Shown here one piece after another: positions 43,550 through 56,100 of a stretch of DNA of 64,000 nucleotides (the stretch's first letter is position 1; the number at the start of each line of letters is the position of its first letter). A program made the translations under genes and the position numbers. The notes below the pieces were generated by a model. It did no database searches. It saw only the letters and a program-made list of their open reading frames with translations, and was not told the DNA's origin. This DNA is from Branchiostoma floridae (taxonomy: Eukaryota; Chordata; Leptocardii; Amphioxiformes; Branchiostomatidae): positions 23,573,824 through 23,637,823 of the forward strand of contig NC_049987.1 in assembly GCF_000003815.2 (NCBI RefSeq), written 5' to 3'.

Positions 43550-46500
43550 TACAGGGTTACGAATCAATACATGCCCACATAGCAAGATCAAAAAGCAAAC
43601 ATAGAAGATCGTATATCAAATGCATAGGAATAAATTATAAAAGGAATACATCACAAAACAGGAATACATCCGGAGCTTTGCGTCTTTCTATTCGACCATG
43701 AAAGTATTAATTTACTTTTTCCACGTTTTTTCTCTCTATATATTCTATATATCCAGTGACATAGCTTAAAAATTGTACAGATTCGTCTACAAACACCAAA
43801 TATGTCGCACATGTACTTGCATGTATTTTGAACAAATGTAGCACTGCGGTAATCTCAAATTTTGCATGGGATCAACTCTATTGCATTTCTAGCCATTTTC
43901 GAACAGGAAGTATGTATTTTGAGCTGCTCTGCTCCTGTATCCGTACCAGATGAGCTCACATTCGGTACAGGCATGCCTGTGGCATATACCCACGCAGTTT
44001 CACTCACGAATTTTGCATATATCCCTTCAAAATGATTGGTTTTGCCTTTTTGTCGCCACCTTTAGACCAATAAGGCAGTATATATTATCTGATTCATCGC
44101 CGCGTGTGTGAACACGAAGGTCAGATCGATCTGTTCCATTAGACGCCGCCTTTGATCTCTTTGACACGCCGCTGATAAAAGGCAACCCGATGCCGTGGAT
44201 AATAAAAACAATGTCAGCGCGATTGACTTTGATGTACTATCCCTGGCTGATGCGGAAAGGCGATGATTGTTTGATCGCTCCGAGATGTAAGGAAACACCT
44301 CAGAATCAATGCACGGAGATGTTAAGAGAACCGGATAAGTACGCTGTAGATATCAGTGGTAGTGCCTCTCTTCTCACACCATGGTTTTCAAGGGTATGTA
44401 TTGGCAGTGAAATTCAGGAGCAATATATGTACATAATTAGTATTGGAATAAAGTTGTAAAGCTTGGATATGGATTCTATGTGCATATGGGTAACACAGTG
44501 CTTACATAGCTTAATACTGTGGGATGCGTTTAGATAAAGTACTGTTCTAAAATACAGTGTATCATTCCGCTCGAGTTGCACGTGCACACTGCCAAGGTAG
44601 CTAACATCAGTAGAAGCTACACTGATGCGCAAATAAGAAGAAATGGGATTCTCAGAAATGAACTCTGCAACAGACCTGAGTCAGCCTACAAATATGCCAT
44701 TTGTGGCAGAAACTGTCATTCTCGTATAGGACTATTGAGACATACATGTAGCTGAAACTGTAGGGCTGATGTCAATGAATTCGGGATTTTCCACACTGCT
44801 ATTGTCGCATACCTCTGGTGTCTGCTGCAAAAACAGCTACAGAAGCTTTTCTGGCACAAAGCATGATGACCTTTTATATTTTACTAACGCCGATCGGACT
44901 CCAACTTTGCCACGACTTTGATTGGATCTATGTAATTCTTGACATCATAATTGTAATATGATGCAAAACGTGAAAGTATAACTAAAGAAACAAAACAAAT
45001 ATACAAAGTGTAAAAAGTTAATCCAATTTTCTTCAAATATTGAAGAAAATTGGATTAACTGTATTCATAAGTGACCGATAAATCTCTTCAACGAAAGTGT
45101 AAAAAGAGCTACTTTATAATCTATGAAATTCGTTGAGCACTCGCTGTACATAGCGCGGTCGTAGTGAGGTGGTTTCCCCAGCGTATTGGGGCTGTTATTG
45201 CTGCAAGCCTCTGATGCCAACGGCAGCAGGAAACGCGGCGCCGTTTCTTGTATAGGACATGATGAATGGGAACGCAAAAGCTGCATAATGGTCAGCAACT
45301 TTGGAAAATTTGCAACATACGTCTTGCAACAAAGCTGGCATCACCTCATTCAGCGGGACTCTCGCTGGAGGAAATAAACATGATTCACGGAGCATTCGAC
45401 ATGTAAGCACACTGTGGAGTTGTTCTTACCGATATGCAGTTCAACAGTATAGTTTTCGTAGGTACGGAACTTTTGTTCCTTTTGTACAGACGTTTCATCA
45501 ACCCGTTTGCTGTCCTCATCTCTGTAAAGTTGATTTGAAGACAGCTTGTGAAAAATATGGTTGTGTACCTGAAAAAACTATTGTTAGATAATTGGGTTAC
45601 AAACCATATGAAACTACTAAGGGACTACCAAGAATTCTAAGAAGATAGGTTAAGCTTCTTATTGTTAATGGAGTATCATTTTAAACTAATGAAGACAGCA
45701 TTCAGGTTGTCAAAAGATTTGCACAGAAGACAAAATAAGGTTAAGTACTTGAAAAATATTATTGAATTGTGTTACAAAACCAGACGAAACTATGCAGAAA
45801 TCTACCAAGATGTTTGAAGTCTAGGAAGATTGACAAATTTAAACTTTTTGTGAACTGGGCACTGTACAGAATGATATAAAGTTGTCTAGTACTAAAATAC
45901 TTTAATGAGTTACATACAAAGATGAAACTACTTAAACAGCCTACCAAGAGGTTTGAAGTCTAGAGCGATCGGCCAGACTTGTCCTTGTGGCTGGAACGTC
46001 AGTTATTTCAGTGGCGCCACAATCATCAGGGCTGATATTCCGGCCGGCCTCTAGTGTCCTCACTTCGTACGATGTAATCTGTTATCTCATTTCTTACAGG
46101 CACTGCGCACTCTTAGATGTGAGTCTCAGGCCCAGTACTCGTTTGTCAACATTTACTTCTATATTCAGGAGGGAATCAATTAGTTACGATCCCTAAAAAT
46201 GTTATCTAATTTTTGGCAAACTAGAAAAGGAAGCTAGCATCCATTGGAATTTGGCCGACTAGTTGCATTTCTGCTCAATTTGAACAATTCAAGATGGAAC
46301 CAGATATCAAGTTCTTTTGTATTCCCCTCCATTGTAGCTTAGAATCAGAAAAGTAACTAGAAACGTTGTTTGAAATAAAATCCGTTCTTTTATAATGTTG
46401 TTTTAAAACGTTTTTGTATATAGTCCATTGTGGAAAACATCCTTCAGTATGTACACAAAAGATCTAGATATACAAAGGGTTGGCAGAACCTGAGCACGGA

Positions 46501-47689
46501 AATTCAGTGTCGCACCACAAACGGCGTCCAGTGGAAATGGAGTGTTAAGCCGGGTTCATACATGCACATATACTTAAGTCCGTATGAGGTCCATTTCGAA
46601 TTCGTGGCCTCTACCAGATTCCACGGGTGGAAAAATAGTAGAAATTCAAACATAGACAGAAAACATACCAGAGGAGTAAGCTGTCCGATGAGTATGACTG
46701 GTGACCAGCTAACTCCCCGTGTATGTTATTTGTCTATGTTTGTCACTTTTCTGTTATTTTTCCAGCGACACGTGGAGCCTGGTAGAGGCTAAGATTTCAA
46801 TAAGGATCTCATACGGACTTGAATATATACGCACGTGGTTACACCTTTAAATATAAGAGCAATGGAAACCCGTCCACTGAACGCTGAATAGGCGACGAAA
46901 TACGACAAACCTGTATTTGAATTAGTACAGCCCAAGCAACTTTGCCTAATAAGCACAGGTATAGCGGAAATACTTAATGTCAAACAAAAGAAACTCGGCC
47001 GTAAATCTTAACGAGAAATCATGCAGCAGCAAACATTACGGTTCCTTGATTCGATTCGGCAGTAGCGTGCGCGAGGCGTGTGTGCAATTTATTTTTCCTA
47101 CCGCATGTGCTATCTGATAAAAGGACCGCCCGTTTCCACATCCCCTCGAGCCGAAATTATCCAGTTCCCATCTTGCTCGGAAATTGGTGCCTATCAATAA
47201 CACTACACCAACAAAGGCATTTGGAAATGTTACTAGGATGATTTAAACAATATTCTTACCAAAGGAAACATTGAAGGATGACACCAACGCAAGGAACCGA
47301 AAGCGCTGTTAAGTTAAATCATAGAGTTTATTCAATTGCAACTGTATGCCGCCATTCCGAAGTGGGTGTGTTCTACGTGAATATAGATAGGTATATAAAG
47401 ACGAAATAACGTGAGGCTTTAACAGATGGCATCCACAGGTGATATGTAAAATCCTCCCACCTGACAATTTCGGACATCAATTATACCGATCACGATTCTC
47501 AAGATTTCGGTGCCGTCTTAAAGGGATTTACACAGAAAATTACAACACCTGACAAGAGATGAACAGGTGTGGGAAGGTACTAAAAGCACAGCTTGTGTCC
47601 TTGATGAATTGACAGAAGCAGGCATTTACCTTCGGCACTGACATGAAGAAAATCGGGAAACTGTCAACATCCATCTGTCGTCAGTGATA
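43550..47689. other. Intergenic, repeat-containing; no gene recognised
   Basis: No open frame here shows a domain or plausible splicing. The longest (46430-46792) ends in sequence also found near 48713-48750 (CCAGCGAC, GGTCTGGTAGAGGCTAA), so it is repeat-derived. The only distinct structure is the palindrome at 45016-45060. Confidence 0.5.
45016..45060. repeat. Perfect palindrome, 21-bp arms with 3-base centre
   Basis: AGTTAATCCAATTTTCTTCA plus A is exactly inverted after ATA. It could form a cruciform or hairpin. No repeat copy was seen elsewhere. Confidence 0.9.
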
Positions 47690-47929
47690 CCCCCTTTCCG
47701 CCAGGACGGCGCCCTCGCTGCGCTCTCATTACGACCTAAAATTTGACAGATCGCTCAATGAATTGTCTAGAAAAGAAATTGAATCTTTTTAAAATGTGTG
47801 TGTTTCGTATTCCTTAAGTCAGCCTTGTATATTTTGTATGATATACCCAGTATGAAACCTAAGGCTTACACACATCCGTTTTAGGTCGCAGAAAGAGCGC
47901 AGCGCGATCGCCATCTAGTGGAAAGGGGG
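47690..47929. repeat. MITE family A, clean copy (240 bp)
   Basis: Starts CCCCCTTTCCGCCAGGACGG and ends CATCTAGTGGAAAGGGGG. The inner arms ACGACCTAAAATTTGACAGA and TTTTAGGTCGCAGAAAGAGC are also inverted. Non-coding. Confidence 0.8.
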
Positions 47930-48482
47930 TCTTAACAATGCTCGTTTTAAGGCCATGTTGATTAGATTGTGTGGGTGACGTCCGCGCGCGCATAATTTTT
48001 CGTCCATTTGAAAAAAAAGTTTTCGACAGGTTCCCAGAGGATGTCATCTCCGTCTAATAGAATCAACATGACCCAATACAATGTATTAGAAAATGAACGT
48101 GGAAAGCAAAATAAGTCGAAATTTTATCATTATCATTTGATATCATCTCATTTTTATACTATCTACACTTATATTTCAGTTGTTATATCGTTTTGATATT
48201 TGAACTTATACCGTCAATATGTTACAACGTATTACTCTTTTCAGCTTTCATAAAATGTCTTGAACCATTAACGATGGGTTAAACCACAGTCGTGGTGTGT
48301 TTTAAAGGCGCACAGAAAAATAAATTGTGTAGTTGTGAAAAAAAAACATTGTCGTATCAAAAGTGTTCAGAAGTTATAAAGCGTTGAATATGTTAATATT
48401 TGTACAGTGTAGTCACGACGTGGTATCATGCTAGCAGTGATCTTTCTACAACAATATTGTGCAAGTAATTCAGGAACAGATG
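47930..48482. other. No gene recognised
   Basis: AT-rich sequence with only short open frames and no recognisable motif. Confidence 0.4.
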
Positions 48483-48875
48483 GATGTCCCTGTAGCTCAA
48501 GCGGTAGCAGCGTTACAATTCAGTAGAATCTACCAGGCTTCGTAGATCGGTGGTCTAATTGTATAAATTGGACAAATAGAGTTATAGTACACTAGGGGAG
48601 TCAGCCGGCCAGAACAATCATTTCCTTACTACGTAGGTCGTAAGCTGTTCCCTAGCCGGCTGTACTTTTCTGGCCGGGTTACCAAGTTATTTGTTCCATT
48701 TCTGTGGTTTTCCCAGCGACCTATGGGGTCTGGTAGAGGCTAACAATTCAGCTCATGGTTCATATATATTTGGTGAATGCGAGAACCTGGCTCAATTGAC
48801 TGGTTGAGGTCATCTGAGGATCGATTGGGGCTGCACCCATCTTTCGGAAGGGGTGTAAAATATGTTCGACGACCG
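48483..48875 (+). repeat. tRNA-derived SINE, interrupted
   Basis: The head GTCCCTGTAGCTCAAGCGGT is followed by about 280 bp of other repeat sequence before the SINE body resumes (GATTGGGGCTGCACCCATCT, TTCGGAAGGGGTGTAAAA). The insert has GGAGTCAGCCGGCCAGAAC and an inverted TAGCCGGCTGTACTTTTCTG. Confidence 0.55.
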
Positions 48876-49218
48876 AGCTGAAGTTGTCTCGAGCACATCA
48901 AAGAGGAAAGATTGAAAAACACCTAGTAGTAGTAGTCCACTGGGTTCTGCTGATGAAGTGGTCTGGAAACTCTGCATAAGCAGTCAGTCTTTCTTCATCT
49001 TTCTCTACTGCTTCTTGTTCATCGCCAGCTTCCTAAGCTCCCGCAAACCACCTCCCTGTAAAAAATATACCCTGCTACAGAAACAGCAAGGGAACTTGCT
49101 GTCCTATGTGTTACTAGCTGGGTGAACAAGACCAACAAGACGGGGGAAAAGTGTCTTATTCTTCCTCACATACATCTACTTGATTGGTCTTGACATCGTA
49201 AAGTAGCAAGAAGGATGG

Positions 49219-49625
49219 GGGTTCACGGGCTGGTTTTAGTTCTTGTCCAGTGGCATTACTCTGACTATAACACCATCAGGATAGTACCAATATTGGGTAA
49301 TGGCATTGTGCGGTATGTATAGTGGTCCACAGAATGATTCAGTTCTTGTCCAGTGACATTACTCTGACGAAGAAAACAATCATGGCAATATCAACACTGG
49401 GTAATGGCGTTGTACGGTATGGATGGTGGTCCACAGACTGATTCAGTTCCTGTCCAGTGACATTACTCTGACGAAGAACACCATCACGGTAGTCTCAACA
49501 TTGGGTAATGGCGATGTACGGTATGGATGATGGTCCACAGACTGATTCAGTTCCTGTCCACTGACATTACTCTGACGAAGAACACCATCACGACAGTCTT
49601 AACATTGGGTAATGACGTTGATCCC
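49219..49625 (+). repeat. 104-bp tandem repeat, four copies
   Basis: TGGTCCACAG occurs at 49323, 49427 and 49531, exactly 104 bp apart, each followed by CTGATTCAGTTCCTGTCCAG and TGACATTACTCTGACGAAG. The first unit is diverged. It lies just beyond the 3' end of gene B. Confidence 0.9.
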
Positions 49626-49756
49626 TTTGTCCGCACGGTGTTTGGGGGGAACCGATGGGGGCATCACAAAACCCTGCAGGATAAAAAAAAAAGGAAACGT
49701 TACAAAACGACAAAAAACTTAGAAACAATTACAAGCATGTACATACGTTTACATTC

Positions 49757-49786
49757 GTCTAGTCTAGTCTAGTCTAGTCTAGTCTA
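49757..49786. repeat. (TCTAG)n microsatellite
   Basis: About six uninterrupted TCTAG units. Confidence 0.9.
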
Positions 49787-49802
49787 ACAAGGTACTCTTT
49801 GG

Positions 49803-49808
49803 TTTATT
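49803..49808 (-). promoter_or_regulatory. Candidate poly(A) signal of gene B
   Basis: TTTATT on the + strand is AATAAA on the minus strand, about 100 bp past the gene B stop at 49910. The placement suits a short 3' UTR. Confidence 0.45.
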
Positions 49809-49909
49809 CTTACTCAAAAGAAACACAATCATAATTGTATATTGTATAGTGACCAGCCCCCCTCTCCAGCCCTGTCCTACCACTTGCTACCTTATGTAAT
49901 CGGAAACCA

Positions 49910-50151
49910 CTAGGAAGCTCCCCACACAATATGGATTAACGGAATTTCTTTATTTGCAGGATGGTTCCTGTTGAAGACTAGACTATGTGCGTCAGAGCGT
50001 ATTCTGGATAAGGACGTGTTCTGGATGCAACAAAGGGAATTGACCTCCGTTTCCCAGGGGTCCTCCAGGTAGGGCGAGTCCAGCATGTTGTCCTCCCCGT
50101 CCGGCCTCTGTCTCTCCACAGTGGAGTAGGGAGGGAGGGGGTGCATCAAAC
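49910..50151 (-). CDS. Gene B last exon: PPxY tail and stop
   Basis: Acceptor CCCCTGTAG before 50151; the frame ends at TAG 49910-49912. LMHPLPPYSTVERQRPDG matches gene A exon 11. Beyond EDPWETEV the C-terminus (NSLCCIQNTSL onward) has no counterpart in gene A and could be read-through of a lost donor. Confidence 0.75.
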
Positions 50152-53100
50152 CTACAGGGGTCAGTTGGGACACAAGTACGTAGCAATAAGATGGCACAAT
50201 CGTTGTCTGCTTCTTTTTGTACAATATGCAAACTGTTTCTTTTAATGCTAGAAAATAATATTAGTGTGCTGGAGCACAGTGTACGAAATTTGAAAATTAG
50301 ACATGTTCGTTAACGTTTATCAACAACTATCCATAGGCATATGACTTTATGAGATATTTTATAGTAACTTTGTCTATATCGGCTCATTATGTTTTCCAGC
50401 ATATAAAGATATAGCCAACACTAGCATTCGAGATTTTTTTACAATAATGTTAATCACTGTTTAGTGCCTCATGTATGTCATCTAAAGGCCTGTGTTTCTA
50501 CCACGTACTTGCCATCAACCTTCCTGAATAAACTTGCAAATAAGTTTTCACTGATACGTAGTACTTGGACAGACCATCAGTTCAGTTCAGTTCAACACAT
50601 GAATATACTATTGACAACAATGAGATTGGAATACAATAAATGCATGTAATACAATGTATGTACCAAATCCAACAGAAAGCTGTGGCTACCTACTTGGGTA
50701 GGACAGCCCGATAGAGTACGGCTCGAGGTCCGTCCTGGGGGGCGGGCGCGGTTTCAGGGTCCCCTTAAAGTCCTGCATCTCCAGCCCGTCCCCCGGGTCC
50801 GACCCCACGGGAACCATGTAGGAGGGGAGGGGAGGCAACGCCCGGGGTAGCGTCAGGTCAGAGGTCGACGCTTTCTCTGGGGATTCGCCAACAAAATTAA
50901 AACGATTAGCAAAAAAAAAAATGACACGCTTTTTCCACACAAAAGGTAATTCCCTTTATTTAAATAAGTACAAAAGGGCCTGAATATTTGCATCATTAAC
51001 GATAGTAAGTATGCGGCCCATACGATACAAAGAAAAACAATCTTATGCATACGCCACATTACCCACATTATTGTGATCCAAATAGCGTTTACAATAAACT
51101 TTCAATCTGTCCTTTGATCCTTCTCAAGTTGAAATGACCAGAAGCCCATATCACGTGATCGGAAGTGTGACGCCATCTATCATACTCAACCAACACGAGG
51201 GCCGATACCGACCGATTGGCCTCCGTCTCGATTGGTTGATGATCGATATAGGTAAACCTAGTTACAGGTAGGCCATAGTGATAGAAATCTGGCACTAACC
51301 ACGTCTGACTCTTTCTGACAACCATATCCTTTTGGCAGTTTGTATCGGCCTCCGTCTAGTTTAGGGATAGTCGTCCTGGTAGTTACATAATTACAAGCAA
51401 ACTGAAGTGATAGAAACCTGGTACTAACCGCGCCTAACCCTTTCCGTCAATCCCGTCCTCTTGGCGATACAGATGAAAATCGTGGCGAACAGAATCAGCA
51501 AGACGATGACCGTGACAGACGCGATGACCACAGCCTGAGTGTTGGTTGCTGTTTGAAAAGTATATGAGCATTGTCTTGAATAAAATTCACAGACTTGAAT
51601 TGAAAGTTTTAATTTGAGTTAATCTTTTCAAAACTAATTATGATTTCGTAAATATGATGACCAGCACCTTAAGCTCTGCCCTGCCACCTGCTACGATATG
51701 TAATCTAACACCACAGGTTGTCTTCTACTTTACCAGTGACAGCAGTCTAGTTCTAGTAATTGGCCTTATTTGTTTGGAGCAATAGAGGAATACTTAGGAA
51801 GAAACGGATAAAAAGCAATGATTCCGTTAATGTAAACAAAAATAAAGTATACAATGAGAAGGGTTTCATCCATAGCCGACGTTTCGGTGATCATTTGTCC
51901 CTCGCTCAGGGAACACTGGCTTGCAGTAATCCACACTCCAGCTAGGTGTCTCTGCTAAGAATAGATGACGGAACACCATGACTACCTTTGACGTCCATGT
52001 GGAACTCCCGCTGGAAGGTGCCGAACGTGTTTGTTGTCTCGCAGACGTAAACTCCGCCGTCAGAACGGCCCACGTGAGAAATCACCAAGGTGTTCGTCAC
52101 GCCACTGGCGGAACTTCTCTCCTCCTGCCTTCCCACGTGAAATAGAACATTATTTCTTGCCACAGAATTACAGCTACTTCTGTATGGTCTACCACAACTA
52201 TACACACAAATAAGTGGATACAATTTAAGTAATGTAAAAACAAGTGTATAAACATGCTGCAAGTAACGTATCGTTACATTTATAATTCCATTAAAGATGT
52301 AAACATCCTTTGATATATTTACCTAGTGTTTATGAAAGCAAAGCTTATCTCCTATGATGTAATTGAGTTTATTTAAAGGCTGTAATATATCAAATTCTCT
52401 CCTTATTAGCATTGTGAACAAAAATGTCAATACATTTTCATTGCATAGGCTTAGGCGTAGAAAACAAACGTGATTCACTGTGCATTCTTCGTGTTTTCAA
52501 TCTTTATGCTTGGTTGTATCACTGATACGGCAAATTCCCTTTTTCTTGGTCAAAAGTGTTTGCGTGTGTGTGTGTGTGTGGGGGGGGGGGGGGGGTAATT
52601 GGTTGCAGCAAGTACCTGATTCCTGGTCGCTGACTGGCCGTGACCGGTTTGTCCTGTTGCCCGGGGCCACGCCGCAGCCATCTTGTCTCCTCAGGAAGGG
52701 GGTCGGACAGAATCTCACACACAAGTCTGGCCGTGTCTCCGGACCGCACAGACACTTTCAAACTCACAGTGTTGATGTAGGGCTTTCCTTTGGAAGCATA
52801 TAAAACCATTTCATATGAGTTAAGCGAAACTTTAACACTTCAACTATAGTTATGTACATGTTAAGCACAACATCAAAACAGATAAATCTCTACTACCGAA
52901 AAAAGAAATAGAATATCATTTCCGGTCGTTTAGAGTGACATCCATCAATCTTCTTGAGCGTTACTAGCATAAACTGGTGGAAGAAGTTGATGAAGAAAAG
53001 GGATTGGTTTCATCCGAAAAGTCCCCACGTACTCTCCGTATCTTATTCAGTTGTAGAAATTGTATTATCTTTAGACAGTTGACCTGGATGTATAACTTTC

Positions 53101-56100
53101 AGAAAAGTACGTCTATAATTGATTCAGCTAATCAACTGCACAATTATTTCAAAGTACGCTTTCGTCCGATACATTCATGTACGAGGGGGGTTCAGTAAGT
53201 TCTTGGCCTCACCAAGAAATAACAAGCACAACTCAGATTTTGAGGCACAACTTCATAGTATGAAGTCTTTTATCAATATCCTCCAAATTACAAATCATTG
53301 GAGTCATTACTTTCCAGGCATTCGTTTTTTCTAAATTAGAAGGTAAGTGGGGAGAAAAAGAAGGGTGAAGTGTGATCAGACAATTGGACCTCACACCTCA
53401 GGTTGCAGATCAATTGTCCACCTTTTTTTGCGTTTCGTCGCCTCTAAACGCAATGTATTTGGTTTTACCTTCAGTGCTTCAATGATGCTTCGATGGATCG
53501 GTGCATGCATGAATGCCTGAATGGTTCAACACTGTGTAGCATAGGATGAAGACCCTCCACATTTGTTGTTCTACCATTGCCTTATATGGCAAGACCTTCA
53601 CGTTTGTTGCGTCAGCCTGATTTGTACGTGACATAGGCAACCGCATGTAGCCGCTACGGAAATGTGAATTTTCTGATGGAAAAAGCTGAAGACACATTAG
53701 ACTTTCATAGGTAGATTTCTAATATATTTCATAATGTAATCTAATCTTAGGCTATTATTTTTATTCAATGATATTAAGGGATTGTAAGCTTATCTATTTC
53801 ATTTGGCGCTATTTCAATTGGTTATTTGCGTTTGGTGACCACTATAGAAGGCGACAGACTCCATTCACATCCACCATTGAGGAACGAACGCTGTGAGGTA
53901 GGACTGTTCGGAAATACCATTGCATTGTAGTTTCGGACTTCAATATCCTGGAAAATGGCCATATTATATCTATTCTACAAGATTGCACAAGAAAAAAAGT
54001 GATTTTATCAAGAAAGCGACCGAAAATCGACATAAATAATAATATGTAGTGAGGTTAAAGCATTATGTACACTCACATGTAACACACGGATCAACTTAGC
54101 TCAAACGGTAAAGTCACAGGTCCTCAGATCCGAGAGAACCTGGTTCGAAACACCGAGAGTGGATTTTTTTCTTTTTAAATATTGAAGATAATATACAAAT
54201 ATTCTATTTGTTTATTGATATCATATTTCTATATCTCATTTTTTTATTATTTAAGAAAAAATGATTTTATCAAGAAAGCGACCGAAAATCGACATAAATA
54301 ATACTATGTAGTGAGGTTAAAGCATGATGTACACTCACATGCAACACACGTAACAACTTAGCTCAAACGGTAAAGTCACAGGTCTTCAAATCCGAAAGTC
54401 CCTGGTTCGAGCCCAGGAGTGGATTGTTTTCTTTTTAAATATTGAAGATAATATATAAATATTCTATTTATTTATTGATATTATATCTTTATATATCATT
54501 TTTTTATTAGTTTAGTATTCATTTCATATATGCAAGGCCTTTGTCTTATGAACATAGATTCCAAACCCGGCATTCGAATTTTTCTGTTCATGGTAATGGA
54601 AAATACCGTGCAGCGGCTCCTATGCGCGGTAAGATGATTCTCGCAAAACACTCGCCACTAAACTACTATTCATGATGTAAACAGAGGCTCTTGATGTTGT
54701 TTGCATGAAACTCCATCAAAAACAGCGATCCTTTCTTACAGTAGCAAATGCTCCATTGTTCAGTATCGACTTCATTCAGAAGTTTTCAGACAACACGGAC
54801 GTGGAAAGTCACACCGCTCGACACAAAAGTATGGAAATTTTCATGGATATTAGCAAAATTATCCAGGAAAGCAAGGAAGAAATGTTGTAAATGCGGAAAC
54901 CAGTATAATAGAGATGAGGTAGCTGTTAATTGGTTTGGATATTTGTTTGACATTTGGTAGTCAATTTAGATAGAATCTTGTCACAGTGCTGATGGTGCTT
55001 TTTCAAGTGTACATAAGTACCTGAGTACTAGTATATTAATAGATTTTATAATGAACTTATTGTACAATTTAAAATAAAGTTGTAAGCCAAGACCAGCTAT
55101 TAAACAGTACTCCTTTCCAAAATAACAATTTTTCTTATAGACGCAACAGCCCTTGAGTGACTTTTTCTAACAGATTTTACTTCAAGAAAGAGACAGTTCA
55201 CACTCATAAACGTAGACGAAACGCCAGCTTTTTTTAAAAGCACTTGTTTTCGTTATCCCTTACCTAACGTTACTGGGTGTCGCCTGCAACATGATGATCA
55301 CAATAATTTGAATTTTGGTACACATTTATATAAGACTTTATACATGTACGTGGGGTTATCAATAAGTCCCCGACTTTACCGAGAAAAAGTAAGCACAGAT
55401 CAGATTTCGAAGCATAGATGTCAAGTATAAAGTCTTATATAAATATGTACCAAAATTCAAATTAGTGTGATCATTACTTTGCAGGCGACACCCAGTAACG
55501 TTAGGTGAGGGAGAAGGAAAAAAACGTGGACAATTGACCTGACCTGAGTGTGTGGGTCAATTTGCGCTGCTGGAAGTTAGAAACCCAATTCTTTTTGCTT
55601 GAAATAGGAAGAGAATCATTATCAAACATTTTGACAACGTCTTTTGTTAATTTATGGCATGGGAAACTAGACCCACACATGTCTGATCACAATTCAAACA
55701 ACTTTTTTCTCGCCACTTACCTTCTAATTTAGGAAAAACGAATGCCTGGAAAGTAATGACTCAAATGATTTGAAATTTGGAGGATATTGATAAAAGACTT
55801 CATACTATGAAGTTGTGCCTGAAAATCTGAGTTGTGCTTGTTATTTCTTGGTGAGACCAAGAACTTATTGAACCCCCCTCGTAAGCTCTCGTCCAATTTC
55901 ACTATCACACACAAGGCTGTGCCATTGCTATATTTTGCTTGACGCTAGGTACGCCACCTGTCTTGTTTCACGTAAACTACATTTAAAAATACCACAGATA
56001 AGAAGGGTTTTTCTTCGTGCTCACCGATGACATCCACGAAGGTGTGCCTCACATCGTTCCTTATCTGCCCGTTAGAAGCGACACACTCGTAATCTCCCTC

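Larger units (their letters stand above)
53985..54500 (+). repeat. Direct duplication of about 260 bp, each with a tRNA-like unit
   Basis: GATTTTATCAAGAAAGCGAC, CGAAAATCGACATAAATAAT and TTTTTAAATATTGAAGATAA occur in both copies (about 54001 and 54261). Each contains TTAGCTCAAACGGTAAAGTC (A box), CCTGGTTCGA (B box) and a downstream T run like a pol III terminator. Confidence 0.75.
53182..55881. mobile_element. Tc1/mariner-like element with long inverted ends
   Basis: The left end CGAGGGGGGTTCAGTAAGTT and the right end (inverse, ending TTGAACCCCCCTCG) are each flanked by TA, the usual target of this superfamily. The arms are about 165 bp and nearly identical (CACCAAGAAATAACAAGCAC, ATGAAGTCTTTTATCAATAT). 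The total is exactly 2700 bp. No transposase is visible, and the inside holds other repeats. It lies in the gene B intron between Ig4 and Ig5. Confidence 0.8.

Noticed and set aside
46430-46792. 120-codon frame with a hydrophobic end
   Set aside because: Its 3' part is shared with repeat sequence near 48720 and no splice partners or domain were seen.
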